A stretch of DNA of 64,000 bases from Methanofollis formosanus (GCF_019633745.1 NZ_CP037968.1:248001-312000); one strand, 5' to 3'. Shown: positions 45,182-54,480, counted from the first letter of the stretch. A program made the numbers and translations. Notes: generated by a model not told the origin, from the sequence alone.

Positions 45182-45811
45182 TTATTTTGTCCCGAAGAGA
45201 CGGTCCCCGGCATCGCCGAGACCGGGCATGATGTAGCCCTTCTCGTTGAGGTGGTCGTCGACCACCGCCGGGATGATCTCGACGTCGGGATGGTCGGCCT
45301 TCATCCGGGCAAGCCCCTCGGGCGCCGCCAGGATGCAGAGGACCTTGATGCTCTTCACGCCCGCCTTCTTCAGCATCGAACAGACCGCGGAGGTGGTCCC
45401 GCCGGTGGCGAGCATCGGGTCGAGGACATAGTTCCTCCTGAGATGCACGTTCTCGGCCAGTTTCGCATAGTAGAGCTGCGGTTCGAGCGTGTCCTCGTCG
45501 CGGTAATAGCCGATGTAGCTGATCTTGGCACTCGGGATGATGCTCAGGAACCCCTCCTGCATCCCGATACCGGCACGGAAGACCGGGACGATGGAAGGAT
45601 CCTCTTCCAGGAACATCTCGACCTCCATCTTCCGGCCCTGCCACCCGTCGATGGTGGTCGTCTCGAGTTCGAGGTCGCGGGTCGCCTCGTAGGTCAGCAG
45701 GGAGGTGACCTCGGTCACGATCTGCCTGAAGTCCTTGGGCCTTGTCCCGGCGTCACGGAGCATATTGATCTTGTGTGTGATGACCGGGTGGGAGACTGGC
45801 CTGACGGTCAT
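45182..45811 (-). CDS. upp: uracil phosphoribosyltransferase
   Basis: A 209-residue enzyme converting uracil and PRPP to UMP. VFRAGIGMQEGFLSIIPSAKISYIGYYRDEDTLEPQLYYAKLA and YVLDPMLATGGTTSAVCSMLKKAGVKSIKVLCILAAPEGLARM (PRPP-binding DPMLATGGT) are diagnostic, as is the C-terminal uracil-binding GYIMPGLGDAGDRLFGT. It overlaps the preceding permease gene by 4 bp (ATGA), forming a salvage operon. Confidence 0.98.
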   Translation of the reverse strand: MTVRPVSHPVITHKINMLRDAGTRPKDFRQIVTEVTSLLTYEATRDLELETTTIDGWQGRKMEVEMFLEEDPSIVPVFRAGIGMQEGFLSIIPSAKISYIGYYRDEDTLEPQLYYAKLAENVHLRRNYVLDPMLATGGTTSAVCSMLKKAGVKSIKVLCILAAPEGLARMKADHPDVEIIPAVVDDHLNEKGYIMPGLGDAGDRLFGTK

Positions 45812-47046
45812 TCTGCCGCCACCCCCTGGGGTTCAGGGATCACCAGGTTGAGGACGACGCCGATGATCGCCGCGAGCCCGATCCCGGCCAGTTTGAATTC
45901 GCCGAACGGGATGAACAGCCCGCCGATTGCGGTGATCAGCACGATGGAGGCGATGACCGCGTTCTTCTGGGTCGTCAGGTCGACATGGTTCCTGACCAGC
46001 TGGTTGATACCAAGACTTGCGATGAGCCCGAAGAGGAGGATCATCACGCCGCCCATCACCGGGATGGGGATGCTGTGCAGGGCGGCGCCGATCTTGCCGA
46101 CGAACGCAAAGCAGATCGCAAAGACGGCTGCGGCGGTCATGATAAGCGGGTTGAACTGCTTGGTCAGCGCCACCGCACCGGTTACCTCGGAGTAGGTGGT
46201 GTTCGGCGGTCCGCCGATGAACGAGGCGACGAAGGTAGCGATCCCGTCGCCCAGCATGGTACGGTGGACACCGGGATCCTCCAGGTAGTTCTTGCCGGTG
46301 ACTGACCCGATGGCCAGGATGTCCCCGAAGTGCTCGATGGCCGGGGCGATCGCGACCGGGACGATGAAGAGGATGGCCTCAAGATTCCACTCAGGCAGGG
46401 TGAAGGCTGGGACGGCAAACCAGGCCGCCTTGACGATCCCCGAATAGTTGACGATCCCGAGCGCGGCCGAGAGGGCGTACCCCGCTGCAATCCCGCAGAG
46501 GATCGGGATCAGTCTGAGCCATCCCTTCGTGAAGGTGAAGACCACCAGCGTCGTCAGGAGCGAGAACCCTGAGATGAGCAGCGCCGTCTCGACCGGCACG
46601 ATCTGGACGCCGCCGGCGATCCCGAGTGCCATGTTCACGGCGGCCGGAGCGAGGGAAAGACCGATCGCGCAGATGACCGGACCGACCACCACCGGCGGGA
46701 AGAGCCTGTTGATGAGGCCCACGCCGGAGAACCTGATGACAAAACTCAGCACCACATAGAACAGACCGGCCGCGGCAAGGCCGCAGAGGGTGCTGGGTAT
46801 GCCCCATGCCGCGACACCATAGGAGATCGCCGGAATGAACGCAAAAGAGGAGGCAAGAAAGATCGGTACTTTCATTCGTGTAATCAACTGGAAGATCAGG
46901 GTTCCAATACCCGCCGTGAAGAGCGCGACATTCGGATCCAGCCCGGTGAGGAGCGGGACGATGACAAGCGCACCGAAGGCGACGAAAAGGATCTGAACCC
47001 CCAGACACATCTCTTTGATACTTATAGTCACTCGTTCGTGGCCCAT
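45808..47046 (-). CDS. uraA: uracil permease, NCS2 family
   Basis: A 412-residue, 14-helix transporter of the nucleobase-ascorbate family. LGVQILFVAFGALVIVPLLTGLDPNVALFTAGIGTLIFQLIT is the conserved N-terminal QxxxAxxxAxxxxPxxxG-type segment. IAPAIEHFGDILAIGSVTGKNYLEDPGVHRTMLGDGIATFVASFIGGPPNTTYSE holds the substrate-binding E (IEHFGD) and the NTTYSE motif of uracil carriers. It delivers uracil for Upp, encoded by the overlapping downstream gene. Confidence 0.97.
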   Translation of the reverse strand: MGHERVTISIKEMCLGVQILFVAFGALVIVPLLTGLDPNVALFTAGIGTLIFQLITRMKVPIFLASSFAFIPAISYGVAAWGIPSTLCGLAAAGLFYVVLSFVIRFSGVGLINRLFPPVVVGPVICAIGLSLAPAAVNMALGIAGGVQIVPVETALLISGFSLLTTLVVFTFTKGWLRLIPILCGIAAGYALSAALGIVNYSGIVKAAWFAVPAFTLPEWNLEAILFIVPVAIAPAIEHFGDILAIGSVTGKNYLEDPGVHRTMLGDGIATFVASFIGGPPNTTYSEVTGAVALTKQFNPLIMTAAAVFAICFAFVGKIGAALHSIPIPVMGGVMILLFGLIASLGINQLVRNHVDLTTQKNAVIASIVLITAIGGLFIPFGEFKLAGIGLAAIIGVVLNLVIPEPQGVAAE

Positions 47047-47417
47047 AGGATTACCTCAGTCTGATGAACTGTGAATAGGAACGAGTCTGCACCGGCATGA
47101 CGCATCAGACGCGGTGCTCCCATACTTCCTGCTGAAATTTTTACGATTCGTGATGAATATAGCTATGCATCTTCTTTGCCGGAACCTCCCTGATTATCGG
47201 TCTGATCGGCGGGCCGGGCCGCCGGCATGGCGTGCGCTTCTCCGGGCATGCAGGTGGATCCGACCCTGAAAGATCGCCCGGATCCGGGCGGCGGCGGGGG
47301 GGGCCGGAGACCGACCCCTCACCGGAGTTCTTCTCATCCCCGCGCAGGGGCGGGAAAGAACTGCGGGTCGATTTCAGAAGATATATGGTGCTGCGGGCAG
47401 AGGGCACTCTGAAGCGT
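47047..47417 (+). promoter_or_regulatory. intergenic region with the beta-propeller promoter
   Basis: This 371-bp gap separates uraA (minus) from the propeller gene (plus). AGATATATGG (47379-47388) is a good TATA box 30-39 nt before ATG 47418, implying a nearly leaderless mRNA. The rest is GC-rich with no palindrome or gene that I can support. Confidence 0.55.
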
Positions 47418-48521
47418 ATGGGTATGAAGATCATTCTCATCTGGACCGCCTTCATCCTGCTGGCTGGTCTGGTCGGCACTGTTGCCGCCGGCGACCTGCC
47501 TCAGGCGCCGGGCACCCTCGTCGCCCTCACCGACGGCGACGACCTCGTCGGCAGGCACTGGCCGGCGATCGACGGCGACCATGTGGTCTGGACATGGTAC
47601 GACAGAGAGGACCGGACCGGCATCGCCCTCCGGACCCTCTCGACCGGCGAGGAGGTGAACTTCTCCCGGCGGTTCCGTGCGAACAACAATCCCCGCGTCT
47701 CGGGAGATTTTCTCGTCCGGATCGACGACAGCGAGCGCGAGCGCGACCCGCCGGGGCGCAGAGAGGACGTCTATCTCTATAATATCTCGTCCGGGGAGAC
47801 GACCTGCATCAGTTCCGAGACCGCCGGGCCGCGGAGTCTTGCCATCTCCGGGGATTATGTTGTCTGGGAAGACCTGCGAGACCGGCAGGGGGATATCTAT
47901 CTCTACCAGATCAGCACCGGGGAGGAGCGGGCGGTCTGCACGGACTGGGCCTCGCAGAGCGGTCCCGATGTCTCAGGCGATCGGATCGTCTGGACCGACC
48001 GGCGCTGTGAGAATGACGACGTCTATCTCTATACCATCACGACCGGCGAGGAGCGGGCGCTCACCTCTGCGCCCACCGACGAGAGCGGACCCTCCATCTC
48101 AGGCGACCGGGTTGTCTGGGTATCATCGTCAGGTGAAGTGCGCTTCCACAATCTCACCACCGGCGGGACGTGCGTGCTCGCGAATTCGTCGGCCACGAAG
48201 AGCGGCCCCTCCATCTCGGGCGACCTGGTTGTCTGGACCGAGTATGTCTTCAGGGAGAGCGACGTCCCCGACGCCGACACCCATCTCTTCGACCTCGCGA
48301 CCGGCGAGGAGATGATCGTCCATCCCTTTGGTTCTCATTCCATGAGCGACGACCCCATCTCGGGCAACCGCATCGTCTGGGAAGAAGGAAATTCTGTCAT
48401 GCTCTTCACCTATGAGCGCGACGGGACGCCGCCGCCGGCGCCGACGACGGAGTCCCCGGCCTCGCTCGCCGCCCTCATGGCCGCGCTGGCCCTCGTCTTC
48501 GCGGCCCGGCGGCAGGGCTAA
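47418..48521 (+). CDS. secreted beta-propeller protein with C-terminal anchor
   Basis: A 367-residue protein. The signal peptide (LLAGLVGTVAAG) is followed by six or more blades with the core GPxISGDxVVWxD...(D/E)xYLYxIxTGEE (for example LAISGDYVVWEDLRDRQGDIYLYQISTGEE and PDVSGDRIVWTDRRCENDDVYLYTITTGEE). A TPPPAPTTES linker and a hydrophobic tail LAALMAALALVFA ending in ARRQG complete it. The tail looks like an archaeal membrane-anchor/sorting signal but does not match the PGF-CTERM text. It is a paralogue of the propeller at 41860. Likely surface-displayed; function unknown. Confidence 0.82.
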   Translation: MGMKIILIWTAFILLAGLVGTVAAGDLPQAPGTLVALTDGDDLVGRHWPAIDGDHVVWTWYDREDRTGIALRTLSTGEEVNFSRRFRANNNPRVSGDFLVRIDDSERERDPPGRREDVYLYNISSGETTCISSETAGPRSLAISGDYVVWEDLRDRQGDIYLYQISTGEERAVCTDWASQSGPDVSGDRIVWTDRRCENDDVYLYTITTGEERALTSAPTDESGPSISGDRVVWVSSSGEVRFHNLTTGGTCVLANSSATKSGPSISGDLVVWTEYVFRESDVPDADTHLFDLATGEEMIVHPFGSHSMSDDPISGNRIVWEEGNSVMLFTYERDGTPPPAPTTESPASLAALMAALALVFAARRQG

Positions 48522-48593
48522 ACGCCGCAACCCATATATCCGGCGGCCACCTCTCCACCTCCAGTCCTGTCAGGGACACGGGAGGGGAATGAA

Positions 48594-49145
48594 GTGGCAA
48601 AAGTTGCACGGGAAATGGTGGAGAAGGCCGGCATCGACGTCGACAAACTGCTGGAGATGCTGGTCAAGAACGCCGCGGCCGAGTTGACCACCTTTTATTA
48701 TTACACCATCCTGCGGGCCAACCTCATCGGCCTGGAGGGGGAGACGATCAAGGAGATCGCGGAGACCGCACGGATCGAGGACAGGAATCACTTCGAGGCG
48801 CTGGTCCCGCGGATCTACGAACTCGGGGGGAAGCTTCCCGACGACATGGTGGAGTTCCACAACATCTCGGCCTGCCGGCCGGCGAGGTTGCCCCCTGACC
48901 CATCGGACATCACGGCGATGCTCACCGTGCTCGTCGAGGCCGAGCGGTGTGCGGTCCATGGGTATACCGAGATCTGCAACTACACCGCGGGCAAGGACCA
49001 CCGCACCTATGACCTGGCGCTGGCGATCCTCAACGAGGAGGTGGAGCACGAGTCCTGGTTCTCTGAGTTCCTGGGCGAGGGACCGTCGGGTCATTTTCTC
49101 AGGAGAGGGGAGACGTCGCCTTTCGTCTCGAAGTTCATGCGCTGA
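48594..49145 (+). CDS. ferritin-like (Dps/DPSL-type) protein
   Basis: A 183-residue four-helix-bundle protein. ELTTFYYYTILRANLIGLEGETIKEIAETARIEDRNHFEALVPRIYELGG carries the E...E..H iron-site pattern. LTVLVEAERCAVHGYTEIC and YDLALAILNEEVEHESWFSEFLGEGPSGH carry the second E...ExxH set, as in archaeal Dps-like (DPSL) proteins that oxidise iron with peroxide and protect DNA. The start is GTG 48594 with GGAGG eight bases upstream. It is followed 6 bp later by a ZIP transporter gene, suggesting a metal-handling operon. Confidence 0.9.
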   Translation: MAKVAREMVEKAGIDVDKLLEMLVKNAAAELTTFYYYTILRANLIGLEGETIKEIAETARIEDRNHFEALVPRIYELGGKLPDDMVEFHNISACRPARLPPDPSDITAMLTVLVEAERCAVHGYTEICNYTAGKDHRTYDLALAILNEEVEHESWFSEFLGEGPSGHFLRRGETSPFVSKFMR

Positions 49146-49151
49146 GATTCG

Positions 49152-49967
49152 ATGCAGATGATGCCCCTGCTGGAGGGCCTCGGCCCTCTCTGGCAGGCCT
49201 TGCTTGCCGGGTGCTTCACCTGGGGGCTCACCGCTCTCGGGGCCGGGACGGTCTTCCTGACGCGCGGGGTGGACCGGCGGGCGCTCGATCTCATGCTCGG
49301 GTTTGCCGCTGGCGTGATGATCGCCGCGAGTTACTGGTCGCTCCTGGCCCCGGCAATCGAACTCTCGGCAGGACTCGGGGTGCCGGTCTGGCTCCCGCCG
49401 GCCGCGGGGTTCCTCGCCGGGGGCCTGGTGATGTGGGGAATCGAGGCGCTCCTCCCCTATCTGCACCTCGACGCCGTCGACGGTGCCCCCGGCGCCGGGA
49501 ACCCGGGACTGCGGCGGGGCAGTCTCATGCTCATCCTTGCGGTGACCATCCACAACATCCCGGAGGGCCTGGCGGTCGGGGTGGGCTTCGGCGCCCTGGC
49601 CGCCGCCCACCCGTCGGCGACTCTTGCCGGGGCGGTCGGGCTTGCCGTCGGGATCGGGCTCCAGAACTTTCCCGAGGGGATGGCCGTCTCGATGCCCCTG
49701 CGGCGCGAGGGCGTCTCGCGTCTGCGGAGTTTCTGGTACGGCCAGCTCTCCGGCGTCGTTGAGCCGGTGGCCGCGGTCGTCGGAGCGGCGGCGGTCATCG
49801 TCGCCGCACCGGTCCTCCCGTACGCCCTCGCCTTCGCGGCCGGGGCGATGATCTTCGTCGTGGCAGAGGAGGTGATCCCTGAGGCGCAGGGGAGTCCGCG
49901 GCTTGCGACGCTCGGGGTGCTTGCCGGGTTTGCGGTGATGATGGTGCTGGACGTGGCGCTTGGGTAG
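49152..49967 (+). CDS. ZIP-family metal transporter
   Basis: A 271-residue, eight-helix transporter. [21 protein letters not shown] is the helix-IV HNxPEG motif and [18 protein letters not shown] the helix-V xNFPEG motif, which together form the binuclear metal site. The C-terminal [12 protein letters not shown] is typical of the GufA/ZupT-like group. It imports zinc, iron or other divalent metal. Adjacency to the ferritin-like gene (6 bp) suggests iron uptake coupled to storage or detoxification. Confidence 0.93.
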   Translation: MQMMPLLEGLGPLWQALLAGCFTWGLTALGAGTVFLTRGVDRRALDLMLGFAAGVMIAASYWSLLAPAIELSAGLGVPVWLPPAAGFLAGGLVMWGIEALLPYLHLDAVDGAPGAGNPGLRRGSLMLILAVTIHNIPEGLAVGVGFGALAAAHPSATLAGAVGLAVGIGLQNFPEGMAVSMPLRREGVSRLRSFWYGQLSGVVEPVAAVVGAAAVIVAAPVLPYALAFAAGAMIFVVAEEVIPEAQGSPRLATLGVLAGFAVMMVLDVALG

Positions 49968-50251
49968 TTGAATACAGGCATATCATGCCCCGTTCCGGGA
50001 AAGAGCGATCCGATCCCGACCCAATTCGCCGAGATCAAGAATCCCCCCATTCTTAACCCCATTCCCAAAACCTCCTAAAATCCCTGCACTCTCCACGCCC
50101 CCTGACGCCCTGAAAAGATGAGCAGGATGTTTTGCTACCCCACACCCCGGAGAGGGGACGCACGACCCCTCAAAAAACGCCGGAAATCGCCCCGATCGGA
50201 CGGCCATTAGGCTACTGAATCATCGCCACCGATCCAGAAAAAAATGAGGAC

Positions 50252-50599
50252 TCACCCCGCAACCGCTCCCCCGATCGCCCCCCCAATAAAGGCGAGGATC
50301 CCGTTGACGATGAAGACGCTGATGACCAGGAGCGTCCCGACGGCGAACCCGGAGAGGAGGCCGATCCCGCCCAGGAAGGCGGTCGCCCCGACGAGGATGA
50401 GGATCGCGATGATCACCGCCCCGATGATCCCGGCGACCAGTCCGGCCTTGCCCCCGTTCCATAACCCGCCCTTCGCGATGTAGCCCGCCGCAAACCCGCC
50501 GATCAGGGGCCCGATGACCGGGATGAAGATATTGATGATCATCATCAGCACCCATCCGACGACGACACCCCACCAGAAGTTGCCCTCATTTGCTGCCAT
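50252..50599 (-). CDS. DUF5518-type small membrane protein
   Basis: 115 residues with four hydrophobic helices and a glycine-rich pattern (WGVVVGWVLMMIINIFIPVIGPLIGGFAAGYIAKGGLWNGGKAGLVAGIIGAVIIAILILVG), as in archaeal DUF5518 proteins of unknown function. The 284-bp gap between it and the ZIP gene shows nothing recognisable. Confidence 0.8.
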   Translation of the reverse strand: MAANEGNFWWGVVVGWVLMMIINIFIPVIGPLIGGFAAGYIAKGGLWNGGKAGLVAGIIGAVIIAILILVGATAFLGGIGLLSGFAVGTLLVISVFIVNGILAFIGGAIGGAVAG

Positions 50600-50716
50600 A
50601 TGGCATCACCCGGACGCCGATAGGGTGAGTGCGGATATAAAGATATGCGGAGTCGGGCATCGTGCCCGGTGTTTTATATGGATGGCCGACACCCCATCCC
50701 CTGAGGTGCGAGTATC

Positions 50717-51379
50717 ATGAAAGAACGGCGGGGGGCCGTGTCGGTCATTCTGATCATCTCTCTGTTTCTGCTCGCGCTCCTGCCCGGTCCGGGGTGTGCC
50801 GCGGTCTGGGGGAGCCCGGAACAGATCGGCGGGGGACCGCCCTCCCCCGGTTTCTTCGGGCCCGGGTCGGCGGGCGGCGGGGCGGTGGCACTCTACGAGG
50901 CGGATGCCCGCCCCGTCTCCGAGGCCGAGGCGCGAGAACGCCTGGAAACCTATGCGAAAGCCTTCGGGCCAGAGGTGGAGGTGAGGGACTTCACGCCCTT
51001 CACGCAGAATTATTATGCGGTGCTGGTCGACCGCGCCACCGGCCTGGCAGTCGGCGAGGCTGTCGTCGACCGCTACACCGGCGAGGCCGGCCCTGACCCG
51101 GGCCCCGCCCTGACCTGGCGGCGCTCGGTCCCGAACGGCGCGGCCACGTACGACCTGCACGCCGCAGAAGCGATCGCGGCGACCTTTCTGGAAGAGTTCC
51201 TGCCCGGAGCGACACTTCTCGAGAACCGGACCTTCCCGGGCTACCACACCTTCGAGTACGGGCGCGGCGAGATTGAAGGGATGCTCAGCGTCAACGACCG
51301 GACCGGGCAGGTCTGGGTGCACACCTGGCACGGGCAGTATATCGGCGGGGAGGAGGAAGGCGGGCATTCAGGCGGATGA
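50717..51379 (+). CDS. secreted protein with PepSY-like region
   Basis: A 220-residue exported protein: signal peptide (VILIISLFLLALLPGPGCA), a Gly/Pro-rich spacer and then ARPVSEAEARERLETYAKAFGPEVEVRDFTPFTQNYYAVLVDRATGLAVGEAVVDRYTGEAGPDPGP. This resembles a PepSY-type helix-strand unit, often an inhibitory or chaperone-like domain. A second similar unit (AAEAIAATFLEEFLPGATLLENRTFPGYHTFEYGRGEIEGMLSVNDRTGQVWVHTWHG) follows. Closest family and role are uncertain. Confidence 0.75.
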   Translation: MKERRGAVSVILIISLFLLALLPGPGCAAVWGSPEQIGGGPPSPGFFGPGSAGGGAVALYEADARPVSEAEARERLETYAKAFGPEVEVRDFTPFTQNYYAVLVDRATGLAVGEAVVDRYTGEAGPDPGPALTWRRSVPNGAATYDLHAAEAIAATFLEEFLPGATLLENRTFPGYHTFEYGRGEIEGMLSVNDRTGQVWVHTWHGQYIGGEEEGGHSGG

Positions 51380-51524
51380 AGACGGGAAATAGGCGGCCGA
51401 AGCCGCTTCATCTGCTGAGCGGTCCCGGCCGTCCGGCACTCAGGCCCTGATCCCGATGCACACCTTCATAACCTCAGCGAGCATTCACTCATGTGCAGCA
51501 CACACGTCTGCATGAGTTAATCGT

Positions 51525-51695
51525 ATGGAGAGAAGAGGCAATTTTGGTGGGCGGAGAGACTTCGGCCCCCGTGAGATGCACAAGACAGTTTGCTCTGACT
51601 GCGGCAAAGAGTGCGAAGTTCCGTTCAAGCCCACCGAGGGGAGACCGGTCTACTGCAACGACTGCTTCCCCAAGCACAGAAAGCCCAGGTACTGA
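51525..51695 (+). CDS. small CxxC-x17-CxxC zinc protein
   Basis: A 56-residue protein starting MERRGNFGGRRDFGPREMHKT and then C23SDC26 and C44NDC47 flanking a KPTEGRPVY segment, ending FPKHRKPRY. The basic Arg/Gly-rich start plus a CxxC-x17-CxxC zinc ribbon is a family widespread in archaea and some bacteria, with a probable RNA/DNA-binding or translation-related role. A terminator hairpin follows two bases after the stop, which supports expression as a single gene. Confidence 0.9.
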   Translation: MERRGNFGGRRDFGPREMHKTVCSDCGKECEVPFKPTEGRPVYCNDCFPKHRKPRY

Positions 51696-51696
51696 T

Positions 51697-51724
51697 CTGA
51701 AATCGCCTGATTTCAGAGATTTTT
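51697..51724 (+). terminator. hairpin terminator after the CxxC gene
   Basis: CTGAAATC, loop GCCT, GATTTCAG is a perfect 8-bp stem (51697-51716), followed by AGATTTTT. It lies 2 bp after the stop at 51695. Confidence 0.75.
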
Positions 51725-51785
51725 GAGATGAAGCGGTTCACCAGACCGCTTCCCGATTTTGATCCGCACGTTTTCACCGCCCGCA

Positions 51786-52589
51786 TCACTTCCCGCCATA
51801 AGAGCGCACATGCTCCCAGGCGCGGTGCAGGTCGGGCCGGCGCTCACCTTTTGCATAGACCGAGGCGTCCTCCCGATCGTAAAATGCCCGGTCCTTCCCG
51901 ATCGGGCAGACCTTGATGCAGATCCCGCAGGGGGCGAGGCGCCGCTTCTCCAGTTCGGCACTGTTTCTCGCGCAGGCCTGTTTGTCGGTCAGGCTCGCGG
52001 GATAGTCCTCGCGGCCGAGAGCATCGGCCGGGCACATCTCCACGCACCGCATGCAGCGGTTGCAGACCGCTTCGGTCATCACGGGATCGGCGGGAAGAGG
52101 TGCGGCGGTGAGCACCGAGCCGAAGCGGACCCGCGGACCATACTCTGGGGTGAGGAGCATGTTGTTCACGCCGAAGGTCCCGAGCCCCGCGAAGTATGCG
52201 GCGTGGCGGTGTGAGAAGAACGCGACCGGATTTTTCAGGAGCGCTCCGATACCCCCGTACCCGTCCCGCGGCACGAAGACCGAAGGATACCCCTCTTCGT
52301 TGAGATATTGGGCCAGCCGGTAGGTGTACTGGTCCAGGAGGGCGTTCACTGTCAGGTAGGTCTCGCGGTACCAGATGGAGGGAGCGCTCTCCAGGGCCGG
52401 GAGGTGGACCGGGATGCCGATCACGACCACCGACCGCGCTTCCGGGAAGATACGCTGCGGGTAGAAATCTTCCGGCATCCAGGGCTGGAAAGGCGGTTCT
52501 TCCCACCGTTCGACATCCGCCACCCCGACAAGGGGTATCTCCATCGCCCGGCACCGCCGGAGGAGGGCGGTCTTGAGGTCGCTGCTCAT
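51786..52589 (-). CDS. 4Fe-4S epoxyqueuosine reductase-like protein
   Basis: A 267-residue protein. A QueG/reductive-dehalogenase-like N-terminal part (DFYPQRIFPEARSVVVIGIPV...YGGIGALLKNPVAFFSHRHAAYFAGLGTFGVNNMLLTPEYGPRVRFGSVLTAAPL) precedes two 4Fe-4S motifs, CNRCMRCVEMCPADAL and CGICIKVCPIGKDR. It is shorter than bona fide QueG and probably a corrinoid or Fe-S redox protein rather than a tRNA enzyme. ATG 52589 begins at the conserved part. It is divergent from the HATPase-GNAT gene. Confidence 0.88.
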   Translation of the reverse strand: MSSDLKTALLRRCRAMEIPLVGVADVERWEEPPFQPWMPEDFYPQRIFPEARSVVVIGIPVHLPALESAPSIWYRETYLTVNALLDQYTYRLAQYLNEEGYPSVFVPRDGYGGIGALLKNPVAFFSHRHAAYFAGLGTFGVNNMLLTPEYGPRVRFGSVLTAAPLPADPVMTEAVCNRCMRCVEMCPADALGREDYPASLTDKQACARNSAELEKRRLAPCGICIKVCPIGKDRAFYDREDASVYAKGERRPDLHRAWEHVRSYGGK

Positions 52590-52693
52590 GATGATCCGAT
52601 CTCTCTCCCGGGGATGAAAGGTATTGTGCTCCGCCACCGGCAAAACCAAACACTCATGAACCCTCATACCCAAGAAGGGCAGAAGGTGGTCGT

Positions 52694-54151
52694 GTGCCCG
52701 AGCAGTGTATATTCAGCATCCCCAACGATCGGGCATATCTGCCGCTGGTCAGGTCCGCCGTCGTCCACATCTCGTCCCGTGCCGGATGTAAAGAGGACGA
52801 GGCACGGGAGATTGCCCGGAGTGTCGAGGAAGCGGCCGCCCATATCATCGCCCATGCCTTCCCTGCCGGCGAGGGGAGTTCCCTCACGCTCGCCTGTGTA
52901 TGGTCCGGCGAGATGCTTGAGGTCTCTCTCAGGGAGAAGGGAGCACCCTACGACCCCGCCGTCGAGCCGCATCCCGATGGTCTCGGAAGGTGGCGGGAGG
53001 TGCTCGACGGTGTCTCGTTCCACAACCTCGGCACGGCGGGAAAAGAGACGCGGCTCTGGAAACGCCTCTCTCCACCGACACGAAAGGAAGTGACCGAGCC
53101 GGAGCATGGAGAGGCACATGAACCCGGCCGCCCGTTCGCCTGCGAGATCAGGCCGACGCGCATCGACGAGGCCGTGGAGATCACGCGGCGCGCCTACACC
53201 TGCTACGGCTACTCGTACGGCTACGAGGAGGTCTATTATCCCGACCACCTCAAAGATCTCATCAGGAGCGGACAACTCAGTTCGTTCGTCGCCGTGCACG
53301 AGGGCACGGTGATCGGCCACGCCGGTCTGCTCTTCGGGGACGATCCCGGCATTGCGGAGTTGTCGCTCGGGTTCGTGGACCCGCCTTTCCGCAAGCACGG
53401 GATCTTCAAGCGGTTGATGGCGACGACGGTGCACGAGGCCGAACGGCGGGGCCTCCTCGGGGTGACCGGGCAGGGCGTCTGCACGCACCCGTACTCGCAG
53501 AAGTCGGTCGCCTTCCTCGGCATGAGCGAGTGCTCCCTCCTCCTCTCCCATTATCCGGCGATGCAGTTTACGGGAATCGCCACGGAGAATCGGGTCAGGG
53601 AGAGTGTCGTGGTCCTGTACCGGTACCTGAGAAGACCTGAACGGCAGACCTTTTTTGTGCCCGCCCGCCACGAGGAGATGGTTCAGGAGATCTACCGGCG
53701 CCTCGGGGCCGCGCCCATCTTCGGGACGGCATGGGAGTGTCCGGCGCCGGGGAACGACGCCGGCACCGACCTCGAGGTGGAGACCGAACCCTACGGTTCG
53801 GCCAGGATCCGTGTCCGGTCCTATGGTGCCGGAACCCTCCCCGCTCTCAGGGCCGCCCTCCGCGACCTCTGCACCGGACGGCGGGAGGTCGTCTACCTCT
53901 CCCTCCCGCTCACCGACCCGATCACCCGATGGATCGCCGACACGATCGAGGAGATGGGTTTCTTCTTCGCCGGGGTGGAACCCTCCTCCACCGGCGACGA
54001 CCGTCTCCTCCTGCAGTACCTTAACAACCAGGTCGTCGACTATGACCGGGTGTTTCTCGGTTCTGCGTTCGGGGAAGAGATGAAGGAGTACATACGCCGG
54101 TGCGACCCCGCCGAGAGGGGTGAGGAGCGATCGATCGGATCGCTTCGGTGA
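52694..54151 (+). CDS. anti-sigma-kinase-like HATPase fused to GNAT acetyltransferase
   Basis: A 485-residue two-part protein. Residues 1-130 match the RsbW/SpoIIAB-like HATPase_c_2 domain: IPNDRAYLPLVRSAVVHISSRAGCKEDEAREIARSVEEAAAHIIAHAFPAGEGSSLTLACVWSGEMLEVSLREKGAPYDP, with an altered N-box (AAAHIIAHAF) and a DxG-type ligand site reduced to KGAPYDP. Residues about 150-300 are a GNAT domain (EIRPTRIDEAVEITRRAYTCYGYSYGYEEVYYPDHL...LGFVDPPFRKHGIFKRLMATTVHEAERRGLLGVTGQ). The C-terminal third is unassigned. The start is GTG 52694 with AAGGTGGT upstream. Archaea lack sigma factors, so the kinase-like domain must do something else. Confidence 0.85.
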   Translation: MPEQCIFSIPNDRAYLPLVRSAVVHISSRAGCKEDEAREIARSVEEAAAHIIAHAFPAGEGSSLTLACVWSGEMLEVSLREKGAPYDPAVEPHPDGLGRWREVLDGVSFHNLGTAGKETRLWKRLSPPTRKEVTEPEHGEAHEPGRPFACEIRPTRIDEAVEITRRAYTCYGYSYGYEEVYYPDHLKDLIRSGQLSSFVAVHEGTVIGHAGLLFGDDPGIAELSLGFVDPPFRKHGIFKRLMATTVHEAERRGLLGVTGQGVCTHPYSQKSVAFLGMSECSLLLSHYPAMQFTGIATENRVRESVVVLYRYLRRPERQTFFVPARHEEMVQEIYRRLGAAPIFGTAWECPAPGNDAGTDLEVETEPYGSARIRVRSYGAGTLPALRAALRDLCTGRREVVYLSLPLTDPITRWIADTIEEMGFFFAGVEPSSTGDDRLLLQYLNNQVVDYDRVFLGSAFGEEMKEYIRRCDPAERGEERSIGSLR

Positions 54152-54164
54152 ATGAGCGGATCTC

Positions 54165-54480
54165 AGCTCTGGAGAATCAGGCACGAACCCCGGGCTCATG
54201 CTGAATTACCATGAAAATGATCCCGAATATCGACCCTTGAGATTTTGATGGAGATTTGAAAACACCTGCACCAGGCACGACCCATCCGCAAAGAATAGAG
54301 GCGCCTTCTGAACAATTATTTCTCTGCCTTCCCGGCCCTATCTTCGTCCCGGGGGTCAGGGGGCGGCGATGGAACACGATCCCTACCGGTTCTTCCCTCT
54401 TGAAAAAGAGCGATCAAGCAAGGAGACATTTTCATCCCGTATCCTTGAGGCGTGCTTTCCCTTCATGTCGAATTCTACAG
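54165..54480 (+). repeat. composite intergenic element, copy 6
   Basis: After the HATPase-GNAT gene lie a piece related to element tails (TCTGGAGAATCAGGCACGAACCCCGGGCTCATG, 54170s) and a fused half-copy. Module B's start (about 54325, GCCTTCCCGGCCCTATCTTCGTCCC) joins directly to module A's end (GGGGGCGGC). The well-kept tail ACGATCCCTACCGGTTCTT...GAAAAAGAGCGATCAAGC follows, which recurs inverted at 60940-60990. The inner hairpin is lost. Positions 54480-54895 hold AT-rich promoter-like DNA for the MATE gene and nothing else recognised. Confidence 0.75.

Noticed and set aside
47047-47417. Possible uracil-responsive leader before uraA
   Set aside because: No conserved riboswitch-like structure or attenuator was recognisable in the gap.
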